Assembly: GCF_050948215.1 (NCBI RefSeq)
Contig: NW_027488627.1
Span: 496,001 to 560,000, forward strand
Source of the DNA: Halictus rubicundus
Lineage: Eukaryota > Arthropoda > Insecta > Hymenoptera > Halictidae
Reading direction: 5' to 3'
DNA: 64,000 nucleotides
The notes under the pieces were generated by a model. The model saw nothing but the letters and a program-made list of their open reading frames with translations, was not told the origin of the DNA and did no database searches. The position numbers were made by a program, and so were the translations under genes. This document shows, in pieces, positions 22,368 through 38,200 of this stretch. The stretch's first letter is position 1; each line of letters begins with the position of its first letter.

Positions 22368-22856
22368 CTCTATCCCACCCTATCCTCTATCCTATCCTAT
22401 CCTCTATCTTATCCTCTATCTTATCCTCTATCCTATCCTCTATCCTATCCTATCCTCTATCCCATACTATCCTCTATCCTATCCTATCCTCTATCCTATC
22501 CTATCCTATCCTTTTTCCTATCCTATCCTCTATCCTATCCTATGATCTATCCTATCCTATCCTCTATCCTATACTATCCTCTACCTTATCCTATCCTCTA
22601 TCCTATCCAATTACCTATCCTATCCTCTATCCTATCCTATCCTCTATCCTATCCTATCCTATCCTCTATCCGATCCTCTATCCTATCCTATCCTCTATCG
22701 TATCCTCTATTCTATCCTATCCTCTATCCTATCCTATCCTATCCTCTATCCTGTCCTATCCTATCCTAATATCTATGCTATCCTATCCTTTATCCTATCC
22801 TATCCTCTATTAGGATAAGATAGAGGATAAGATAGGATAGAGGATAGGATAGGATA
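22368..22856. repeat. Junction-bearing duplicated segment, copy 2
   Basis: Second copy of the segment at 10189-10677, offset 12,179 bp and in register on both sides of the orientation switch. Right of about 22856 the two diverge: this copy continues GAGCATAGGTTAGG, which corresponds to about 11197 in the first block, so roughly 500 bp of the first block is skipped here and part of it appears later (module A at 23177). Confidence 0.85.
22805..22840. other. Orientation switch 3 (C-rich to G-rich on +)
   Basis: Same bases as switch 1: CTCTATTAGGATAAG followed by ATAGAGGATAAG. To the right the G-rich strand stays on + to the end of the window. Confidence 0.9.
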
Positions 22857-25800
22857 GAGCATAGGTTAGGATAGAGGATAGGATAGGATAGAGGATAGGA
22901 TACGATAGAGGATATAATAGGATAGAGGATAGGAAAGGATAGAGGATAGGATAGGGTAGAGGATAGGATAGGGGATTGGATAGGATAGAGGATAGGATAG
23001 GATAGAGGATAGGATACGATAGAGGATACGATAGGATAGGATAGAGGATAGAATAGGATAGAGGATAGGATACGATAGAGGATAGGATATAATAGAGGAT
23101 AGGATAGGAAAGAGGATAGGATATGATAGAGGATCGGATAGGATAGAGGATTGGATAGGATAGAGAATATGATACTGTAGACGATAGGGGATTGGATCGG
23201 ATACAGGATAGGAGACGGTAGAGGATATGATAGGATAGAGGATAGGATATGATAGAGGATAGGATAGGATAGAGGATAGGATAGGATAGAGGATAGGTTT
23301 AGATAGAGGATATGATAGGATAGACGATAGGATACGATAGAGGATAGGATAGGATCTAGGCTAGGATAGGACAGAGGATACGATAGGATAGCATAGAGAA
23401 TAGGATAGGATAGAGGATAGGATAGGATAGAGGATAGAATAGGTTAGAGGATAGGAAACGATAGAGGATAGGATAGGGGATTGGATAGGGTAGAGGATAG
23501 GATAGGATAGAGGATAGGATACGATAGAGGATACGATAGGATAGGATAGAGGATAGGATAGGATAGAGGATAGGATAGGGGATTGGATAGGATAGAGGAT
23601 AGGATAAGATAGAGGATAAGATAGGATAGAGGATAGGATAGGATAGAGCATAGGTTAGGATAGAGGATAGGATAGGATAGAGGATAGGATACGATAGAGG
23701 ATATAATAGGATAGAGGATAGGAAAGGATAGAGGATAGGATAGGATAGAAGATAGCATAGGACAGAGGATAGGATAGGATAAGATAGAGGATAGGATAGG
23801 ATAGAGGATAGGATAGGATAGAGGATAGGATAGGATAGAGGATAGGATAGGATAGAGCATAGGATACGATAGAGGATAGGATAGGGGATTGGATAGGATA
23901 GAGGATAGGATAGGATAGAGGATAGGATAAGATAGAGGATATGATAGGATAGACGATAGGATACGATAGAGGATAGGATAGGATCTAGGATGGGATAGGA
24001 CAGAGGATACGATAGGATAGGATAGAGAATAGGATAGGATATAGGATAGGATAGGATAGAGGATAGGATAGGATAGAGGATAGAATAGGATAGAGGATAG
24101 GATACGATAGAGGATAGGATAGGATAGAGGATAGGATAGGATAGAGGATAGGATAATATAGAGGATAGGATAGGATACAGGATAGGGTAGCATAGAGGAT
24201 AGGATAGGATAGAGGATAGGATAGTATAGAGGATAGGATAGGATAGAGGATAGGAGAGGATAGAGGATAGGATATGATAGAGGGTAGGATACGATAGAGG
24301 ATACGATAGGATAGGATAGAGGATAGGATATGATAGTGGATCGGATAGGATAGAGGATAGGATAGGGGATTGGATAGGATAGAGGATAGGATAGAGGATA
24401 GGGTACGATAGAGGATACGATAGGATGGGATAGAGGATAGGATAGGATAGAGGATAGCATAGGATAGAGGATAGGATAAGATCGAGGATAGGATAGGATA
24501 GAGGATAGGATAGGGGATTGGATAGGATAGAGGATAGGATAGGACAGAGGATAGTATACGATAGAGGATACGATAGGATAGGATAGAGGATAGGATAGGA
24601 TAGAGGATAGGATAGGATAGAGGATAGGATAGAGGATAGGATAGGATAGACGATAGGATAGGATAGAGGATAGGATAGGATAGAGGATAGGACAGGATAG
24701 AGGATAGGGTATGATAGTGGATCGGATAGGATAGAGGATTGGATAGGATAGAGAATATGATACGGTAGACGATAGGGGATTGGTTCGGATACAGGATAGG
24801 AGGCGGTAGAGGATAGGATAGGATAGGATAGAGAATAGGATAGGATAGAGGATAGGTTAGGATAGAGGATAGGATAGGATAGAGGATAGGATAGAGGATA
24901 GGATAGGGTAGAGGATAGGATAGGATAGAGGATTGAATAGGATAGAGGATAGGATAGGATAGAGGATAGGATAGGATACAGGATAGGATAGGATAGAGGA
25001 TAGGATAGGATAGAGGATAGGATAGGATAGAGGATAGGAGAGGATAGAGGATAGGATATGATAGAGGATAGGATACGATAGAGGATACGATAGGATAGTA
25101 TAGAGGATAGGATATGATAGTGGATCGGATAGGATAGAGGATAGGATAGGGGATTGGATAGGATAGAGGATAGGATAGAGGATAGGGTACGATAGAGGAT
25201 ACGATAGGATGGGATAGAGGATAGGATAGTATAGAGGATAGCATAGGATAGAGGATAGGATAAGATCGAGGATAGGATAGGATAGAGGATAGGATAGGGG
25301 ATTGGATAGGATAGAGGATAGGATAGGATAGAGGATAGGATAATATAGAGGATAGGGTAAGATAGAGGATATGATAGGATAGACGATAGGATACGATAGA
25401 GGATAGTATAGGATCTAGGATAGGATATGACAGAGGATACGATAGGATAGGATAGAGAATAGGATAGGATAGAGGATAGGATAGGATAGAGGATAGGATA
25501 GGATAGAGGATAGGATAGGATAGAGGATAGAATAGGATAGAGGATAGGATACGATAGAGGATAGGATAGGATAGAGGATAGGATAGGATAGAGGATAGGA
25601 CAGGATAGAGGATAGGATAGCATAGAGGATAGGATAGGATAGTGGATAGGATAGTATAGAGGATAGGATATAATAGAGGATAGGATAGGATAGAGGATAG
25701 GAAAGGAATTGGATAGGATTATAGGATAGGATAGGACAGATGATATTATAGGAATGAGGATAGGATATGATAGAGGATACGATATTATAGAGGATAGGAT

Positions 25801-28800
25801 AGGATAGAGAATAGGATAGGATAGAGGATAGGATAGTATAGAGGATAGGATAGGATAGAGGATAGGATAGGATAGAGGATAGGATAGGATAGAGGATAGG
25901 ATAGGATACAGGATAGGATAGGATAGAGGATAGGATAGGATAGAGGATAGGATAGTATAGAGGAAAGGATAGGATAGAGGATAGGAGAGGATAGAGGATA
26001 GGATATGATAGAGGATAGGATACGATAGAGGATACGATAGGATAGTATAGAGGATAGGATATGATAGTGGATCGGATAGGATAGAGGATAGGATAGGGGA
26101 TTGGATAGGATAGAGGATAGGATAGAGGATAGGGTACGATAGAGGATACGATAGGATGGGATAGAGGATAGGATAGGATAGAGGATAGCATAGGATAGAG
26201 GATAGGATAAGATCGAGGATAGGATAGGATAGAGGATAGGATAGGGGATTGGATAGGATAGAGGATAGGATAGGATAGAGGATAGGATAATATAGAGGAT
26301 AGGATAAGATAGAGGATATTTTAGGATAGACGATAGGATACGATAGAGGATAGGATAGGATCTAGGAGAGGATAGGACAGAGGATACGATAGGATAGGAT
26401 AGAGAATAGGATAGGACAGATGATATTACAGGAATGAGGATAGGATATGATAGAGGATACGATATTATAGAGGATAGGATAGGATACAGGATAAGATAGG
26501 ATAGAGGATAGGATAGGATAGAGGATAGGATAGTATAGAGGATAGGATAGGATAGAGGATAGGATAGGATAGAGGATAGGATGCGATAGAGGATACGAAA
26601 GGATAGGATAGAGGGTAGGATAGGATAGAGGATAGGATAGGATAGAGGATAGGATAGGATAGAGGATAGGATATGATAGAGGATAGGATACGATAGAGGA
26701 TAGGATAGGGGATTGGATAGGATAGAGGATAGGATAGGATAGAGGATAGGATACGATAGAGGATACGATAGGATAGGATAGAGGATAGGATAGGATAGAG
26801 GATAGGATAGGATAGAGGATAGGAGAGGATAGAGGATAGGATATGATAGAGGATAGGATACGATAGAGGATAGGATAGGATAGAGGATAGGATAGGATAG
26901 AGGATAGGATAAGATAGAGGATATGATAGGATAGACGATAGGATACGATAGAGGATAGGATAGGATCTAGGCTAGGATAGGACAGAGGATACGATAGGAT
27001 AGGATAGAGAATAGGATAGGATAGAGGATAGGATAGGATAGAGGATAGGATAGGTTAGCGGATAGGATAGAGGATAGGATCGGATAGAGGATAGGATAGG
27101 GGATTGGATAGGATAGAGGATTGGATAGGATAGAGGATAGGATAGGATAGAGGATAGGATACGATAGAGGATACGAAAGGATAGGATAGAGGGTAGGATA
27201 GGATAGAGGATAGGATAGGGTAGAGGATAGGATAGGGGATTGGATAGGATAGAGGATAGGATAGGATAGAGGATAGGATACGATAGAGGATACGATAGGA
27301 GAGGATAGAGGATAGGATAGGATAGAGGATAGAATAGGATAGAGGATAGGATAGGATAGAGGATAGGATAGGATAGATGATAGGATAGGATAGAGGATAG
27401 GATACGATAGAGGATACGATAGGATAGGATAGAGGATAGGATAGGATAGAGGATAAGATAGGATAGAGGAGAGGATAGGATAGAGGATAGAATAGGATAG
27501 AGGATAGGATACGATAGAGGATAGGATAGGATAGAGGATAGGATGCGGTAGAGGATACGAAAGGATAGGATAGAGGGTAGGATAGGATAGAGGATAGGAT
27601 AGGATAGAGGATAAGATAGGATAGAGGAGAGGATAGGATAGAGGATAGAATAGGATAGAGGATAGGATACGATAGAGGATAGGATAGGGGATTGGATAGG
27701 ATAGAGGATAGGATAGGATAGAGGATAGGATACGATAGGATAGGATAGACGATAGGATAGGATAGAGGATAGGATAGGATAGAGGATAGGAGAGGATAGA
27801 GGATAGGATATGATAGAGGATAGGATACGATAGAGGATACGATAGGATAGGATAGAGGATAGGATAGGATAGAGGATAGGATAGGATAGAGGATAGGATA
27901 GGATAGAGGATAGGATCGGATAGAGGATAGGATAGGGGATTGGATAGGATAGAGGATAGGATAGGAAAGAGGATAGGATAGTATAGAGGATTGGATAGGA
28001 TAGAGAATATGATACGGTAGACGATAGGGGATTGGATCGGATACAGGATAGGAGGCGGTAGAGGATAGGATAGGATAGGATAGAGAATAGGATAGGATAG
28101 AGGATAGGTTAGGATAGAGTATAGGATAGGATAGAGGATAGGATAGGGTAGATGATAGGATAGGATAGAGGATAGGATATGATAGAGGATAGGATAGGAT
28201 AGAGGATAGGATAATATAGAGGATAGGATAAGATAGAGGATATGATAGGATAGACGATAGGATACGATAGAGGATAGGATAGGATCTAGGATAGGATAGG
28301 ACAGAGGATACGATAGGATAGGATAGAGAATAGGATAGGATAGAGGATAGGATAGGATAGAGGATAGGATAGGATAGAGCATAGGATACGATAGAGGATA
28401 GGATAGGGGATTGGATAGGATAGAGGATAGGATAGGACAGATGATATTACAGGAATGAGGATAGGATATGATAGAGGATACGATATTATAGAGGATAGGA
28501 TAGGATACAGGATAAGATAGGATAGAGGGTAGGATAGGGTAGAGGACAGGATAGTATAGAGGATACGATATTATAGAGGATAGGATAGGATACAGGATAA
28601 GATAGGATAGAGGATAGGATGCGATAGAGGATACGAAAGGATAGGATAGAGGGTAGGATAGGATAGAGGATAGGATAGGATAGAGGATAGGATAGGATAG
28701 AGGATAGGATATGATAGAGGATAGGATACGATAGAGGATAGGATAGGGGATTGGATAGGATAGAGGATAGGATAGGATAGAGGATAGGATACGATAGAGG

Positions 28801-31800
28801 ATACGATAGGATAGGATAGAGGATAGGATAGGATAGAGGATAGGATAGGATAGAGGATAGGAGAGGATAGAGGATAGGATACGATAGAGGATAGGATAGG
28901 ATAGAGGATAGGATACGATAGAGGATACGATAGGATAGGATAGAGGATATGATAGGATAGAGGATAGGATAGGATAGAGGATAGGAGAGGATAGAGGATA
29001 GGATATGATAGAGGATAGGATACGATAGAGGATACGATAGGATAGGATAGAGGATAGGATATGATAGTGGATCGGATAGGATAGAGGATAGGATAGGGGA
29101 TTGGATAGGATAGAGGATAGGATAGAGGATAGGGTACGATACAGGATACGATAGGATGGGATAGAGGATAGGATAGGATAGAGGATAGGATAGGATAGAG
29201 GATAGGATAAGATAGAGGATAGGATAGGATAGAGGATAGGATAAGATAGAGGATAGGATAGGATAGGGGATTGGATAGGATAGAGGATAGGATAGGATAG
29301 AGGATAGGATAGGATAGAGGAAAGGATAGGAGAGAGGATAGGATAGGGGATTGGATAGGATAGAGGATAGCATAGGATAGAGGAAAGGATAGGAGAGAGG
29401 ATAGGATAGGGGATTGGATAGGATAGAGGATAGGATAGGATAGAGGATAGGATAGGGTAGAGGATAGGATAGTATAGAGGATAGGATAGGATAGGATAGA
29501 GGATAGGATAGGATAGAGGATAGGAGAGGATAGAGGATAGGATATGATAGAGGATAGGATACGATAGAGGATAGGATAGGGGATTGGATAGGATAGAGGA
29601 TAGGATAGGATAGAGGATAGGATACGATAGAGGATACGATAGGATAGGATAGAGAATAGGATAGGATAGAGGATAGGATAGGATAGAGGATAGGATAGGA
29701 TAGACGATAGGATACGATAGAGGATAGGATAGGATCTAGGATAGGATAGGACAGAGGATACGATAGGATAGGATAGAGAATAGGATAGGATAGAGGATAG
29801 GATAGGATAGAGGATAGGATAGGATAGAGGATAGGATAGGGGATTGGATAGGATAGAGGATAGGATAGGATAGAGGATAGGATACGATAGAGGATACGAT
29901 AGGATAGGATAGAGGATAGGATAGGATAGAGGATAGGATAGGATAAAGGATAGGAGAGGATAGAGGATAGGATATGATAGAGGATAGGATACTATAGATG
30001 ATACGATAGGATAGGATAGAGCATAGGATACGATAGAGGATAGGATAGGGGATTGGATAGGATAGAGGATAGGATAGGACGGATGATATTACAGGAATGA
30101 GGATAGGATATGATAGAGGATACGATATTATAGAGGATAGGATAGGATACAGGATAAGATAGGATAGAGGATAGGATAGGATAGAGGATAGGATAGTATA
30201 GAGGATAGGATAGGATAGAGGATAGGATAGGATAGAGGATAGGATGCGATAGAGAATACGAAAGGATAGGATAGGGGGTAGGATAACATAGACGATAGGA
30301 TAGGATAGAGGATAGGATGGGATAGAGGATAGGATATGATAGAGGATAGGATACGATAGAGGATAGGATAGGGGATTGGATAGGATAGAGGATAGAATAC
30401 GATAGAGGATACGATAGGATAGGATAGAGGATAGGATAGGATAGAGGATAGGATAGGATAGAGGATAGGAGAGGATAGAGGATAGGATATGATAGAGGAT
30501 AGGATACGATAGAGGATAGGATAGGATAGAGGATAGGATAGGATAGAGGATAGGATAGTATAGAGGATAGGATAGGATAGAGGATAGGATAGGATAGAGG
30601 ATAGGATACGATAGAGGATACGATAGGATAGGATAGAGAATAGGATAGGATAGAGGATAGGATAGGATAGAGGATAGGATAGGATAGACGATAGGATACG
30701 ATAGAGGATAGGATAGGATCTAGGATAGGATACGACAGAGGATACGATAGGATAGGATAGAGAATAGGATAGGATAGAGGATAGGATAGGATAGAGGATA
30801 GGATAGGATAGAGCATAGGATACGATAGAGGATAGGATAGGGGATTGGATAGGATAGAGGATAGGATAGGACAGATGATATTACAGGAATGAGGATAGGA
30901 TATGATAGAGGATACGATATTATAGAGGATAGGATAGGATACAGGATAAGATAGGATAGAGGGTAGGATAGGATAGAGGATAGGATAGTATAGAGGATAC
31001 GATATTATAGAGGATAGGATAGGATACAGGATAAGATAGGATAGAGGATAGGATGCGATAGAGGATACGAAAGGATAGGATAGAGGGTAGGATAGGATAG
31101 AGGATAGGATAGGATAGAGGATAGGATAGGATAGAGGATAGGATATGATAGAGGATAGGATACGATAGAGGATAGGATAGGGGATTGGATAGGATAGAGG
31201 ATAGGATAGGATAGAGGATAGGATACGATAGAGGATACGATAGGATAGGATAGAGGATAGGATAGGATGGAGGATAGGATAGGATAGAGGGTAGGAGAGG
31301 ATAGAGGATAGGATATGATAGAGGATAGGATACGATAGAGGATAGGATAGGATAGAGGATAGGATAGGATAGAGGATAGGATAAGATAGAGGATATGATA
31401 GGATAGACGATAGGATACGATAGAGGATAGGATAGGATAGAGGATAGGATACGATAGAGGATACGATAGGATAGGATAGAGGATATGATAGGATAGAGGA
31501 TAGGATAGGATAGAGGATAGGAGAGGATAGAGGATAGGATATGATAGAGGATAGGATACGATAGAGGATACGATAGGATAGGATAGAGGATAGGATATGA
31601 TAGTGGATCGGATAGGATAGAGGATAGGATAGGGGATTGGATAGGATAGAGGATAGGATAGAGGATAGGGTACGATACAGGATACGATAGGATGGGATAG
31701 AGGATAGGATAGGATAGAGGATAGGATAGGATAGAGGATAGGATAAGATAGAGGATAGGATAGGATAGAGGATAGGATAAGATAGAGGATAGGATAGGAT

Positions 31801-34800
31801 AGGGGATTGGATAGGATAGAGGATAGGATAGGATAGAGGATAGGATAGGATAGAGGAAAGGATAGGAGAGAGGATAGGATAGGGGATTGGATAGGATAGA
31901 GGATAGGATAGGATAGAGGAAAGGATAGGAGAGAGGATAGGATAGGGGATTGGATAGGATAGAGGATAGGATAGGATAGAGGATGGGATAGGGTAGAGGA
32001 TAGGATAGTATAGAGGATAGGATAGGATAGGATAGAGGATAGGATAGGATAGAGGATAGGAGAGGATAGAGGATAGGATATGATAGAGGATAGGATAGGA
32101 TAGAGGATACGATAGGATAGACGATAGGATACGATAGAGGATAGGATAGGATCTAGGCTCGGATAGGACAGAGGATACGATAGGATAGGATAGAGAATAG
32201 GATAGGATAGAGGATAGGATAGGATAGAGGATAGGATAGGATAGAGGATAGAATAGGATAGAGGATAGGATACGATAGAGGATAGGATAGGGGATTGGAT
32301 AGGATAGAGGATAGGATAGGATAGAGGATAGGATACGATAGAGGATACGATAGGATAGGATAGAGGATAGGATAGGATAGAGGATAGGATAGGATAAAGG
32401 ATAGGAGAGGATAGAGGATAGGATATGATAGAGGATAGGATACTATAGATGATACGATAGGATAGGATAGAGCATAGGATACGATAGAGGATAGGATAGG
32501 GGATTGGATAGGATAGAGGATAGGATAGGACGGATGATATTACAGGAATGAGGATAGGATATGATAGAGGATACGATATTATAGAGGATAGGATAGGATA
32601 CAGGATAAGATAGGATAGAGGATAGGATAGGATAGAGGATAGGATAGTATAGAGGATACGATAGGATAGAGGATAGGATAGGATAGAGGATAGGATGCGA
32701 TAGAGGATACGAAAGGATAGGATAGAGGGTAGGATAGGATAGACGATAGGATAGGATAGAGGATAGGATGGGATAGAGGATAGGATATGATAGAGGATAG
32801 GATACGATAGAGGATAGGATAGGGGATTGGATAGGATAGAGGATAGGATACGATAGAGGATACGATAGGATAGGATAGAGGATAGGATAGGATAGAGGAT
32901 AGGATAGGATAGAGGATAGGAGAGGATAGAGGATAGGATATGATAGAGGATAGGATACGATAGAGGATAGGATAGGATAGAGGATAGGATAGGATAGAGG
33001 ATAGGATAGGATAGAGGATAGGATAGGATAGAGGATAGGATATGATAGAGGATAGGATACGATAGAGGATAGGATAGGGGATTGGATAGGATAGAGGATA
33101 GGATAGGATAGAGGATAGGATACGATAGAGGATACGATAGGATAGGATAGAGGATAGGATAGGATAGAGGATAGGATACGATAGAGGATACGATAGGATA
33201 GGATAGAGGATATGATAGGATAGAGGATAGGATAGGATAGAGGATAGGAGAGGATAGAGGATAGGATATGATAGAGGATAGGATATGATAGAGGATACGA
33301 TAGGATAGGATAGAGGATAGGATATGATAGTGGATCGGATAGGATAGAGGATAGGATAGGGGATTGGATAGGATAGAGGATAGGATAGAGGATAGGGTAC
33401 GATACAGGATACGATAGGATGGGATAGAGGATAGGATAGGATAGAGGATAGGATAGGATAGAGGATAGGATAAGATAGAGGATAGGATAGGATAGAGGAT
33501 AGGATAAGATAGAGGATAGGATAGGATAGGGGATTGGATAGGATAGAGGATAGGATAGGATAGAGGATAGGATAGGATAGAGGAAAGGATAGGAGAGAGG
33601 ATAGGATAGGGGATTGGATAGGATAGAGGATAGGATAGGATAGAGGATACGATAGGATAGGATAGAGGATAGGATAGGATAGAGGATAGGATATGATAGA
33701 GGATAGGATAGGATCTAGGCTCGGATAGGACAGAGGATACGATAGGATAGGATAGAGAATAGGATAGGATAGAGGATAGGATAGGATAGAGGATAGGATA
33801 GGATAGAGGATAGAATAGGATAGAGGATAGGATACGATAGAGGATAGGATAGGGGATTGGATAGGATAGAGGATAGGATAGGATAGAGGATAGGATACGA
33901 TAGAGGATACGATAGGATAGGATAGAGGATAGGATAGGATAGAGGATAGGATAGGATAAAGGATAGGAGAGGATAGAGGATAGGATGCGATAGAGGATAC
34001 GAAAGGATAGGATAGAGGGTAGGATAGGATAGACGATAGGATAGGATAGAGGATAGGATGGGATAGAGGATAGGATATGATAGAGGATAGGATACGATAG
34101 AGGATAGGATAGGGGATTGGATAGGATAGAGGATAGGATACGATAGAGGATACGATAGGATAGGATAGAGGATAGGATAGGATAGAGGATAGGATATGAT
34201 AGAGGATAGGATACTATAGATGATACGATAGGATAGGATAGAGCATAGGATACCGATAGAGGATAGGATAGGGGATTGGATAGGATAGAGGATAGAATAG
34301 GACGGATGATATTACAGGAATGAGGATAGGATATGATAGAGGATACGATATTATAGAGGATAGGATAGGATACAGGATAAGATAGGATAGAGGATAGGAT
34401 AGGATAGAGGATAGGATAGTATAGAGGATAGGATATTATAGAGGATAGGATAGGATAGAGGATAGGATGCGATAGAGGATACGAAAGGATAGGATAGAGG
34501 GTAGGATAGGATAGACGATAGGATAGGATAGAGGATAGGATGGGATAGAGGATAGGATATGATAGAGGATAGGATACGATAGAGGATAGGATAGGGGATT
34601 GGATAGGATAGAGGATAGGATACGATAGAGGATACGATAGGATAGGATAGAGGATAGGATAGGATAGAGGATAGGATAGGATAGAGGATAGGAGAGGATA
34701 GAGGATAGGATATGATAGAGGATAGGATACGATAGAGGATAGGATAGGATAGAGGATAGGATAGGATAGAGGATAGGATAGTATAGAGGATAGGATAGGA

Positions 34801-35259
34801 TAGAGGATAGGATAGGATAGAGGATAGGATACGATAGAGGATAGGATAGGGGATTGGATAGGATAGAGGATAGGATAGGATAGAGGATAGGATACGATAG
34901 ATGATACGATAGGATAGGATAGACGATAGGATACGATAGAGGATAGGATAGGATAGAGGATAGGATGCGGTAGAGGATACGAAAGGATAGGATAGAGGGT
35001 AGGATAGGATAGAGGATAGGATAGGATAGAGGATAGGATAGGATAGAGGATAGGATATGATAGAGGATAGGATAGGATAGAGGATAGGATAGGATAGAGG
35101 ATAGGATAGGATAGAGGATAGGATAAGATAGAGGATATGATAGGATAGACGATAGGATACGATAGAGGATAGGATAGGATCTAGGCTCGGATAGGACAGA
35201 GGATACGATAGGATAGGATAGAGAATAGGATAGGATAGAGGATAGGATAGGATAGAGGA

Positions 35260-38200
35260 TAGGATAGGATAGAGGATAGGATAGGATAGAGGATAGGATA
35301 CGATAGAGGATACGATAGGATAGGATAGAGGATAGGATAGGATAGAGGATAGGATAGGATAAAGGATAGGAGAGCATAGAGGATAGGATATGATAGAGGA
35401 TAGGAAACGATAGAGGATACGATAGGATAGGATAGAGCATAGGATACGATAGAGGATAGGATAGGGGATTGGATAGGATAGAGGATAGGATAGGACGGAT
35501 GATATTACAGGAATGAGGATAGGATATGATAGAGGATACGATATTATAGAGGATAGGATAGGATACAGGATAAGATAGGATAGAGGATAGGATAGGATAG
35601 AGGATAGGATAGTATAGAGGATAGGATAGGATAGAGGATAGGATAGGATAGAGGATAGGATGCGATAGAGGATACGAAAGGATAGGATAGAGGGTAGGAT
35701 AGGATAGACGATAGGATAGGATAGAGGATAGGATAGGATAGAGGATAGGATATGATAGAGGATAGGATACGATAGAGGATAGGATAGGGGATTGGATAGG
35801 ATAGAGGATAGGATACGATAGAGGATAGGATAGGATAGAGGATAGGATAGGATAGAGGATAGGATAGTATAGAGGATAGGATAGGATAGAGGATAGGATA
35901 GGATAGAGGATAGGATAGGATACAGGATAGGATAGGATAGAGGATGGGATAGGATAGAGGATAGGATAGTATAGAGGATTGGATAGGATAGAGAATATGA
36001 TACGGTAGACGATAGGGGATTGGATCGGATACAGGATAGGAGGCGGTAGAGGATAGGATAGGATAGGATAGAGAATAGGATAGGATAGAGGATAGGTTAG
36101 GATAGAGGATAGGATAGGATAGAGGATAGGATAGGGTAGATGATAGGATAGGATAGAGGATAGGATATGATAGAGGATAGGATAGGATAGAGGATACGAT
36201 AATATAGAGGATAGGATAAGATAGAGGATATGATAGGATAGACGATAGGATACGATAGAGGATAGGATAGGATCTAGGATAGGATAGGACAGAGGATACG
36301 ATAGGATAGGATAGAGAATAGGATAGGATAGAGGATAGGATAGGATAGAGGATAGGATAGGATAGAGCATAGGATACGATAGAGGATAGGATAGGGGATT
36401 GGATAGGATAGAGGATAGGATAGGACAGATGATATTACAGGAATGAGGATAGGATATGATAGAGGATACGATATTATAGAGGATAGGATAGGATACAGGA
36501 TAAGATAGGATAGAGGGTAGGATAGGATAGAGGATAGGATAGTATAGAGGATACGATATTATAGAGGATAGGATAGGATACAGGATAAGATAGGATAGAG
36601 GATAGGATGCGATAGAGGATACGAAAGGATAGGATAGGATAGAGGATAGGATAGGATAGAGGATAGGATAGGATAGAGGATAGGATATGATAGAGGATAG
36701 GATACGATAGAGGATAGGATAGGGGATTGGATAGGATAGAGGATAGGATAGGATAGAGGATAGGATACGATAGAGGATAGGATAGGGGATTGGATAGGAT
36801 AGAGGATAGGATAGGATAGAGGATAGGATACGATAGAGGATACGATAGAGGATACGATAGGATAGGATAGAGGATTTGATAGGATAGAGGATAGGATAGG
36901 ATAGAGGATAGGAGAGGATAGAGGATAGGATATGATAGAGGATAGGATACGATAGAGGATACGATAGGATAGGATAGAGGATAGGATACGATAGTGGATC
37001 GGATAGGATAGAGGATAGGATAGGGGATTGAATAGGATAGAGGATAGGATAGAGGATAGGGTACGATACAGGATACGATAGGATGGGATAGAGGATAGGA
37101 TAGGATAGAGGATAGGATAGGATAGAGGATAGGATAAGATAGAGGATAGGATAGGATAGAGGATATGATAGGGGATTGGATAGGATAGAGGATAGGATAG
37201 GACAGAGGATAGTATACGATAGAGGATACGATAGGATAGGATAGAGGATAGGATAGGATAGAGGTTAGGATAGAGGATAGGATAGGATAGAGGATAGGAT
37301 AGGATAGAGGATAGGATATGATAGTGGATCGGATAGGATAGGATAGAGAATAGGATAGGATAGAGGATAGGATAGGGTAGAGGATAGGATAGGGGATTGG
37401 ATAGGATAGAGGATAGGATAGGATGGAGGATAGGATCGGATAGAGGATAGGATAGGGGATTGGATAGGATAGAGGATAGGATAGGATAGAGGATAGGATA
37501 GGATAGAGGATAGGATAGTATACAGGATAGGATATAATAGAGGATAGGATAGCATAGAGGATAGGATACGATAGAGGATACGATAGGATAGGATAGAGGA
37601 TAGGATAAGATAGAGGATACGATAGGATAGGATAGAGGATAGGATAGGATAGAGGATCAGATAGGATAGAGGATTGGATATGATAGAGAATATGATACTG
37701 TAGACGATAGAGGATTGGATCGGATACAGGATTGGAGACGGTAGAGGATAGGATAGGATAGGATAGAGAATAGGATAGGATAGAGGATAGGTTAGGATAG
37801 AGGATAGGATAGGATAGAGGATAAGATAGGTTGGAGGATAGGATAGGATAGAGGATAGGATAGGATAGAGGATTGGATAGGATAGGATACAGGATAGGAT
37901 AAGATAGAGGATATGATAGGATAGACGATAGGATACGATAGAGGATAGGATAGGATCGAGGATAGGATAGGGGATTGGATAGGATAGAGGATAGGATACG
38001 ATAGAGGATACGATAGGATAGGATAGAGGATAGGATAGGATAGAGGATAGGATAGGATAGAGGATAGGATAGGATAGAGGATAGGATAGGATAGAGGATA
38101 GGATAGAGGATAGGATAGGATAGAGGATGGGATACGATAGAGGATACGATAGGATAGGATAGAGGATAGGATAGGATAGAGGATAGGATAGGTTAGAGGA

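Larger units (their letters stand above)
17533..22809 (+). repeat. TATCC satellite array, C-rich strand on + (block P2)
   Basis: Resembles block P1 in every respect: 12-bp runs (for example about 20253-20370), TATCCGCTATCC units, four 200-bp M modules (17718, 19562, 20371, 21655) and the CCTATGATCTATCC unit at 22537. A part near 18058-18400 matches the left end of the window. Block P2 therefore looks like a rearranged copy of P1. The frame at 18390-20519 (709 codons) is read-through. Confidence 0.96.

Noticed and set aside
11190..23000. Blocks R1 and R2 as simple copies of each other after switches 1 and 3
   Set aside because: Colinearity with constant offset ends at about 10677/22856; beyond that the order of variants is rearranged, so only the junction segment is a clear duplicate.
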